The translations under genes were made by a program, and so were the position numbers. The notes below the pieces were generated by a model that saw only the letters and a program-made list of their open reading frames with translations, was not told the origin of the DNA and made no database searches. Of a stretch of DNA of 9,459 nucleotides, positions 5,533 through 9,459 are shown piece after piece; within the stretch, counting starts at the first letter, position 1, and every line of letters begins with the position of its first letter. Source of the DNA: Bacilli bacterium. GTDB taxonomy: Bacteria > Bacillota_I > Bacilli_A > RF39 > UBA660. Location: assembly GCA_028685445.1 (NCBI GenBank), contig JAQUDY010000030.1:1-9459 (forward strand), in the 5' to 3' direction.

Positions 5533-6810
5533 ATGAAAATCAGCGAAAGAGCATTAAATTTTGCTATAAAAGCCCATGAAGGAGAGTTTAGAAAAGACGA
5601 ACCTGACCGTCCTTATATTTTACATCCTATGATTGTTGGAGATATATTAAAATATCATAATTTTGATGATAATGTAGTTGCTGCAGGTTATCTTCATGAT
5701 GTAGTGGAAAACACTGGTTATTCAATTGAAGATATTTCTAGACTTTTTGGTGGAGACATTGCAAGTTTAGTTATGACCGCTACTTATCCAACGGGCTTTG
5801 AGAGTTGGCATGATAAAAGAAAGTATAAAATAAAACTAAGCAAAGATTTACCTGTTCGAAATAAAGCAATAATACTTGCTGATCAAATAGCAAATATTGA
5901 AGAACATAGGATAGTCTCAGATAAAAAAGGATATATTGATTTTTCTAATTACCAAGCGGGTTATGACGATCAAAAATGGTATATAGAAAGTATGTTTGAT
6001 AGTTTAAACTTTAATATTGATGAGAGTTTAACTCCTTTGTTAAACAGGTTTTATTTAAATATACAACACTTTTTTTATAAGAAAGATATTTACGAAAATG
6101 AACACCGTTTTAATTTATCTTCAGCTGAAACAAAAAAAATATTGGCTCAAAAAGAAGAACTTGGATCTTTAAAGAGATTACTTCAAAGTTCAAAGCCTTT
6201 TGTGATTGAATTTTCAAATGATAAAAACACATTTAATAGAAATTTAATCGACATATGTCTAGATTTTTTTCAAAATGATGGATATAAAATAAAAGTAATA
6301 GAAAATAAAAATTATGAAAACAAATATGAAAAAGAATATATTAAAGATAAACAAGGTTTAAATAAAAGAGAAATAAATCTATTAATAACATATGAAATAG
6401 CATCGAATCTTTTAAGCGAATTATCTAATGATCAAGACATTATAATTCTTGATGAAGGTATATTTTTCCGTTTAATTTGGATGAGAAGATTACTAGAGAA
6501 TAATTCTATTTCAAAAGAAGAGTATGTTAAATATGTAAATTTTTATTTATTTCAAATTAATAATTTTATAAATTATACTGTTTTTTCATATACATCAACT
6601 AAAAATTTGCAAATAAAAAATAATTTCGAGTACATAACTGCTATGGAGTGCTGCCAAAAATTACTAGATGGTAAGAATTTATTTTTAAACAGCAATGATG
6701 ATTCTGAATTAGAAGCGAGTTATCGTGTTTTAGAAAATTTATTACCGATTATGAGAAGTGATTACATTAAACAATTAAAACTAATGATTCAAAAAAAAGG
6801 TCAAGAATAA
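5533..6810 (+). CDS. Alarmone-hydrolase-like HD protein fused to a degenerate P-loop kinase-like domain
   Basis: A 425-residue cytoplasmic protein. Residues 1-160 resemble the HD hydrolase domain of RelA/SpoT and Mesh1-type (p)ppGpp hydrolases, with 'AIKAHEGEFRKD' (11-22), 'PYILHP' (27-32), 'AAGYLHDVVENT' (50-61), 'SWHDKRKYK' (91-99) and 'ILADQIANI' (114-122). The expected metal ligands H31, H55, D56 and D117 are all present. The usual E-D pair after the HD is E59-N60. No synthetase, TGS or ACT domain follows. Instead, residues about 215-415 look like a nucleotide-kinase-type fold. 'KPFVIEFSNDKNTFNRNLIDI' (221-241) lies where a P-loop would be but lacks GxxxxGK[ST], and 'IIILDEGIFFRLIWMRRL' (303-320) resembles the 'DRGxxDxxxW' block of such kinases with R replaced by E. 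The hydrolase half is probably active; the second half is probably a binding or regulatory module. It ends in a shared terminator with the convergent gene. Substrate is inferred. Confidence 0.82.
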   Translation: MKISERALNFAIKAHEGEFRKDEPDRPYILHPMIVGDILKYHNFDDNVVAAGYLHDVVENTGYSIEDISRLFGGDIASLVMTATYPTGFESWHDKRKYKIKLSKDLPVRNKAIILADQIANIEEHRIVSDKKGYIDFSNYQAGYDDQKWYIESMFDSLNFNIDESLTPLLNRFYLNIQHFFYKKDIYENEHRFNLSSAETKKILAQKEELGSLKRLLQSSKPFVIEFSNDKNTFNRNLIDICLDFFQNDGYKIKVIENKNYENKYEKEYIKDKQGLNKREINLLITYEIASNLLSELSNDQDIIILDEGIFFRLIWMRRLLENNSISKEEYVKYVNFYLFQINNFINYTVFSYTSTKNLQIKNNFEYITAMECCQKLLDGKNLFLNSNDDSELEASYRVLENLLPIMRSDYIKQLKLMIQKKGQE

Positions 6811-6830
6811 CATTCTGGCCTTTTATCTTT
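6791..6830. terminator. Bidirectional intrinsic terminator between convergent genes
   Basis: A hairpin of about 13 pairs with one bulged A and a three-base loop forms from AAAAGGTCAAGAAT (6795-6808) and ATTCTGGCCTTTT (6812-6824). On the plus strand it ends in TTTT plus a T-rich stretch (6821-6830). On the minus strand it ends in eight Ts (6798-6791). Both stop codons, TAA at 6808-6810 and the minus TAA at 6823-6825, lie in or beside the stem. Confidence 0.75.
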
Positions 6831-7842
6831 GGTTTATGTCATATAAAATAGCTGTTTTATCATTGTCAACTTTAAGCGATATTTCTAAAGTGACTTCTGT
6901 TTCTTTGTATGTTGCTAGTATTTCTTCTTCTGTTTCATCGTCTGGTATTAGACGTAGATTGCCATTATTTGCTTCGTATTTTCCTTTGACATTATTTATA
7001 TCACATACATTTTCTACTGCGTCAAAAGAAAGTTTTGTATAAGTAAAATTAAGATTATTTTCTAACAGCAATTTTATATTTATATCTGGACAAACACTAG
7101 GTTCTAACTCTAAATAATCTCCGACCACGCTAACAGTGTTAATTTCTGGGTTATTATTTTCATCTCCAACATTTTCATTAGGTTTATTTTCTGTTGTTAT
7201 TGGAGTAGTTAAAAATGGAATCTTATTTCTAAGCTCGTCTGGAATTTTAATATAATCACTTTTTATAAAGTAGTAAAAAGCAGCTAGAATAATTCCTAAG
7301 ATTATTAATAAAGCAAAAAAGCCTACTACTGGGTTCGCAGTATTTTTTTCTTTTTTGACTGGTTTTTCGACTATAACTTTTTTCTTTAATGGTTTATTTT
7401 CTTCTTGCTTAGTTCCTTCTAAAACTACTTGTTCGTCCATGGCAACAGTTTCAACATTATTTTGAACAACAGGTTCTTCTGGTGTATTCATAGTTAATAT
7501 TTCTTCTTGTAAATTAATTGAATCTTGTTCTGGAATAATATTCTCTTCTAATGTAGAAACTTCACTTGGAAAAGTTTCTATATTATTGTTCATCTCCAAA
7601 TTGTCAATTGGGGGCATATTATTTTTATCTGTTTCATTTTCGCCTAAAAAATCATCTGGTTCAGATTGTGCCAAGTTATTTGAATTTCCAGCTATATTTT
7701 CAACAGTTTTATTATCAAATATATTATTTTCATTTTGAATAGGTTGATTAATAATATCCTCATTTATTTTTTGATTTTCATCAAGATTTTTAGGGACTTC
7801 ATCTATTCTTTTTGGTAATTCAATATTAGTATCGTCATTCAT
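6823..7842 (-). CDS. Single-pass membrane protein with long acidic cytoplasmic tail and small ectodomain
   Basis: A 339-residue protein in three parts. Residues 1-150 are acidic, Asn/Glu/Gln-rich and low-complexity, probably disordered. A basic patch follows (152-167, 'LKKKVIVEKPVKKEKN' type), then one membrane helix (about 171-193). By the positive-inside rule the tail is cytoplasmic and the C-terminus outside. After a linker (about 195-238), a compact domain (240-339) begins 'GDYLELEPSVCPDINIKLLL' and contains two cysteines, C251 and C280, that could form a disulfide. The spacing (G-x-Y, a PxxCPDI turn, alternating strands, then 'GKYEANNGNLRLIP') recalls NlpE-type small beta-barrels; this is a weak analogy, not an assignment. 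The start at 7842 has AGAAGGAG nine bases upstream and its own strong promoter. The acidic tail could bind partners at the membrane. Function unknown. Confidence 0.75.
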   Translation of the reverse strand: MNDDTNIELPKRIDEVPKNLDENQKINEDIINQPIQNENNIFDNKTVENIAGNSNNLAQSEPDDFLGENETDKNNMPPIDNLEMNNNIETFPSEVSTLEENIIPEQDSINLQEEILTMNTPEEPVVQNNVETVAMDEQVVLEGTKQEENKPLKKKVIVEKPVKKEKNTANPVVGFFALLIILGIILAAFYYFIKSDYIKIPDELRNKIPFLTTPITTENKPNENVGDENNNPEINTVSVVGDYLELEPSVCPDINIKLLLENNLNFTYTKLSFDAVENVCDINNVKGKYEANNGNLRLIPDDETEEEILATYKETEVTLEISLKVDNDKTAILYDINQR

Positions 7843-7872
7843 AATTGAACACTCCTTCTATTCTTATAAAAA

Positions 7873-7901
7873 ATTATAACACATTAAATAATTTTGTTCA
7901 A
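7873..7901 (-). promoter_or_regulatory. Near-consensus promoter for the acidic-tail membrane protein gene
   Basis: On the minus strand, TTGAAC (7901-7896) and TATAAT (7878-7873) have a 17-base spacer, and TGT precedes the -10 (TGTTATAAT). The -35 and part of the spacer overlap the last codons of the nuclease gene (stop at 7884-7886). It is among the best promoters in the window. Confidence 0.75.
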
Positions 7902-8660
7902 TTTCTTTCTTAAATACTTTTTTAAGGGGGTATTTTTAAGTTTATAAGCTAAAAGCAATAATAACATTAAACTTAATATATAAATTAAATCATTAACGTT
8001 ATTATATTTAGCCGTTAGTTTAATATTCTTTGTTATAGGAGTATTAAAATCGAATGCTTCTTCATTTAAATACCACCCTTTAAATCGATGTTTTTTTTGA
8101 GTAGGTATAAAAAAATCTACTTTATTTTGCTCTGGAATATCAACAATTTTTGTTTCTTTCCCATCATCAAAAATAACAATATAATAGTTTTTTGTTTTCC
8201 AGATTCCTTTTTTATCGTTAATAGCATCTTTTTGAGAAGAATATAATAAATCTGTATATAAGTAGTTTCCATATAAATATTTAACTTCAGCGAGCCCATT
8301 TTTTATAAGTTCATTCTGGAGTAAATCATTATCTGCCCAGATCCAAGCTAAGATCCTGTTATATTTATCTGTTAACTGACTATTAGGATCGTATTCTAAT
8401 AAAATATCTTTTGCTTCTTTTAATTTATTGCAAGTAAATTCACTAGCATTTATTCCTTCTTGAGTAGTTTTTTTATTTGGATGAACAGTTTCTGGTGTAT
8501 CTATTGCTAAAAAACGAACTTTAATGATTTCATCATTTAATAAAAAAGAAGCAGTATCTCCATCAATACATTTATGTAACGCTACTTTGTCATTTTCTTT
8601 TGCATACACATTGCCAGCAAGAAACACAAAAATAAAAATCGAAAGTAATTTAAATTTCAT
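7884..8660 (-). CDS. Secreted, membrane-anchored thermonuclease with an InlB-type repeat
   Basis: A 258-residue staphylococcal-nuclease-family enzyme predicted to degrade DNA and/or RNA outside the cell. Residues 1-20 form a signal peptide ending 'GNVYA'. The nuclease domain (about 25-157) contains 'CIDGDTASF' with D33 and D35, 'VRFLAIDTPET' with R49, D54 and E57, and 'DKYNRILAWIW' with R102. These match the catalytic Arg-Glu-Arg and calcium-binding acids of the family, so it should be active. Residues 160-220 ('IVIFDDGKET...FKGWYLNEEAFDFNTPITKNIKLTAKYN') match the InlB B-repeat/Flg_new fold found on Gram-positive surface proteins. A C-terminal membrane helix (about 223-240) and a lysine-rich tail then anchor it with no LPxTG. 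Its start overlaps the last 11 bases of the ASCH gene, and its own RBS is weak (GGTTTATGGAATT), suggesting coupled translation. Confidence 0.9.
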   Translation of the reverse strand: MKFKLLSIFIFVFLAGNVYAKENDKVALHKCIDGDTASFLLNDEIIKVRFLAIDTPETVHPNKKTTQEGINASEFTCNKLKEAKDILLEYDPNSQLTDKYNRILAWIWADNDLLQNELIKNGLAEVKYLYGNYLYTDLLYSSQKDAINDKKGIWKTKNYYIVIFDDGKETKIVDIPEQNKVDFFIPTQKKHRFKGWYLNEEAFDFNTPITKNIKLTAKYNNVNDLIYILSLMLLLLLAYKLKNTPLKKYLRKKLNKII

Positions 8661-9012
8661 AATTCCATAAACCTAACTTTCCTTTTATTTTCGCACTGTT
8701 ATTAATTGGTTTTATATCATCTAAAACCCAAGCGTATCCATCTTCGTGATATCCATATATTTTAGGGTTTTCACTTCTTATAGACTTCCCTGTTTTTTCA
8801 TCTAATTTTATGACATCTTTAATTTTTGCGATTGCCACAAACTCTCCTGGGCGATAGTTATAATCAAAATTTTTAGAAATCGGATATAAAGTATTTGCTG
8901 CATGAATCAAAATATTGCCTCGATATTTTGTGTTCCAAGATCTAAACTCATATTTTTTTATATTTTTAGCTATCAATGTTGCATAAGGTTCTTTTATAGT
9001 TAATGCTTTCAT
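8650..9012 (-). CDS. ASCH-domain (PUA-like) protein
   Basis: A 120-residue cytoplasmic protein that is essentially one ASCH domain, a PUA-like fold proposed to bind RNA or modified nucleosides. Landmarks are 'MKALTIKEPYATLIAKNIKKYEFRSW' (1-26), which contains the GxKxxExR-type signature with N17 in place of Gly and K20, E22 and R24 kept. Then come 'YRGNILIHAA' (30-39), 'GEFVAIAKIKDV' (56-67) and the closing 'GYAWVLDDI...GKLGLW' (92-116). Some ASCH proteins are amidohydrolases or ribonucleases; activity cannot be assigned here. The start at 9012 has AAGGAGG four bases upstream. It is the first gene of a unit with the thermonuclease, whose start lies inside its last codons. The extended -10 promoter overlaps the divergent promoter for the plus-strand gene at 9129. 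Confidence 0.88.
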   Translation of the reverse strand: MKALTIKEPYATLIAKNIKKYEFRSWNTKYRGNILIHAANTLYPISKNFDYNYRPGEFVAIAKIKDVIKLDEKTGKSIRSENPKIYGYHEDGYAWVLDDIKPINNSAKIKGKLGLWNYEI

Positions 9013-9052
9013 AAAATCCTCCTTTATAAATCTTTTTACTTTTATTTATTTC

Positions 9053-9061
9053 ATTATAACA
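9053..9061 (-). promoter_or_regulatory. Extended -10 promoter for the ASCH-nuclease unit
   Basis: The minus strand reads TGTTATAAT, 40 bases upstream of the start at 9012. The -35 is weak (TTCAAA at 15 bases). It is divergent from, and overlaps with, the proposed plus-strand promoter at 9075-9103. Confidence 0.6.
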
Positions 9062-9074
9062 TAAGCCATTTTGT

Positions 9075-9103
9075 TTGAATATTAGTAGTTTTTATGTTAA
9101 TAT
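9075..9103 (+). promoter_or_regulatory. Probable promoter for the plus-strand coiled-coil-like gene
   Basis: TTGAAT (9075-9080) and TAATAT (9098-9103) have a 17-base spacer, and TGT precedes the -10. Each hexamer matches consensus at four positions or so. The transcript would start near 9110, just ahead of the strong Shine-Dalgarno. Confidence 0.45.
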
Positions 9104-9117
9104 TATTTCAAGATAGA

Positions 9118-9125
9118 GAGGTGAT
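9118..9125 (+). promoter_or_regulatory. Near-perfect Shine-Dalgarno with no standard start codon after it
   Basis: GAGGTGAT is complementary to eight consecutive bases of the usual 16S rRNA 3' end. Three bases later comes ATA (9129-9131), exactly where the protease-like gene places its ATG after GGTGAT. No ATG, GTG or TTG in the open frame lies within range. Confidence 0.65.
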
Positions 9126-9128
9126 ATT

Positions 9129-9459
9129 ATAAAAGCAATATCAGACTTTTCAGACTCGATTAATGATCGAATAAATATAATATCAACTCAAATTGATAAA
9201 ATCCAAAAACAGCGCAATCAAGTTTTAGAAATCCAAAATATATTTTTACAATATAATATACCTAAAGATAATTTTTCTGGAAAAGAATTAATAAATATTA
9301 CTATTCAAGATTTCAGTAAGATAATGGAAATTATGGGAGAGCAAAATATAGCTGAACTTACTGAAAAGTTTTCGGAATCAATTGAAATTATAGAATTATA
9401 TAAATCTGTGATTAAAAATACACAAGAAATCGAAGAAAAACCGCAATATGATAATTGTT
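9129..9459 (+). CDS. Coiled-coil-like hypothetical protein with apparent ATA start, 3' end beyond window
   Basis: An open frame of 110 codons runs to the window edge without a stop; an in-frame TAG at 9114-9116 closes it upstream. From ATA at 9129 the product begins (M)KAISDFSDSINDR. It continues with long amphipathic stretches ('INIISTQIDKIQKQRNQVL', about 15-33; 'IAELTEKFSESIEIIELYK', about 74-92) suggesting helical bundles or coiled coils. There is no signal peptide or membrane helix so far. The first in-frame ATG is at 9324, far from the RBS. Codon use matches the neighbours, and the promoter and Shine-Dalgarno fit a real gene. Either translation starts at AUA (or AUU at 9126), or an ancestral ATG was changed by mutation or sequencing error. 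I do not recognise the family. Confidence 0.6.
   Translation, partial: MKAISDFSDSINDRINIISTQIDKIQKQRNQVLEIQNIFLQYNIPKDNFSGKELINITIQDFSKIMEIMGEQNIAELTEKFSESIEIIELYKSVIKNTQEIEEKPQYDNC

Noticed and set aside
6836..7042. 68-codon plus-strand open frame
   Set aside because: Antisense to the membrane protein's ectodomain and just past the bidirectional terminator; Ser-rich reverse-complement composition.
8117..8299. 60-codon minus-strand open frame
   Set aside because: It is a different frame inside the thermonuclease gene, whose catalytic motifs fix the true frame.
9121..9132. GTG at 9121 as start of the right-edge gene
   Set aside because: It is in another frame, reaches TAA after three codons, and is part of the Shine-Dalgarno sequence itself.

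Overview
The window is very AT-rich (by eye roughly a quarter to 30% G+C), almost wholly coding, with strong Gram-positive ribosome binding sites (AGGAGG and GGTGAT types). TGG encodes Trp. Nine of the ten stop codons visible are TAA and one is TAG. The gene set fits a small-genome, low-GC Firmicute/Bacilli, perhaps one of the uncultured gut lineages near RF39/Erysipelotrichia. A DD-carboxypeptidase implies peptidoglycan, which argues against a wall-less mollicute. This placement is inference. No tRNA, rRNA, CRISPR array or insertion sequence was seen, and no gene-free stretch exceeds 300 bases.

Layout, left to right. (1) 1-1391, minus: the first 463 codons of an AddB/RexB-like recombination nuclease, cut by the window edge. 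(2) 1437-2596, minus: a membrane-anchored VanY-type DD-carboxypeptidase, followed 11 bases later by a small GTG-started gene. (3) 2629-4074, minus: a trypsin-fold protein with a ruined catalytic triad, a 63-residue two-helix membrane protein and a 108-residue unknown. (4) 4133-6810: a divergent pair, a degenerate GGDEF-EAL protein (minus) and an alarmone-hydrolase-like HD protein fused to a degenerate kinase-like domain (plus), sharing a 143-base promoter region. (5) 6823-9012, minus: a single-pass membrane protein with a long acidic cytoplasmic tail, a secreted membrane-anchored thermonuclease with an InlB-type repeat, and an ASCH-domain protein whose end overlaps the nuclease start. (6) 9129-9459, plus: the start of a coiled-coil-like reading frame with a near-perfect Shine-Dalgarno sequence but no ATG, GTG or TTG start.

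Functional themes. Cell-surface and nucleic-acid work is represented by the carboxypeptidase, nuclease, ASCH protein and AddB-like protein. Between about 2.6 and 6.8 kb, three proteins keep an enzyme fold but have lost catalytic residues: the protease-like protein, the GGDEF-EAL protein and the kinase-like half of the HD protein. The divergent GGDEF-EAL/HD pair is the best candidate for an undescribed signalling module.

Genes are mostly transcribed singly. Most are preceded by an extended -10 promoter (TGnTATAAT) lying in or next to the end of the upstream gene, and stop codons are often buried in terminator-like palindromes.
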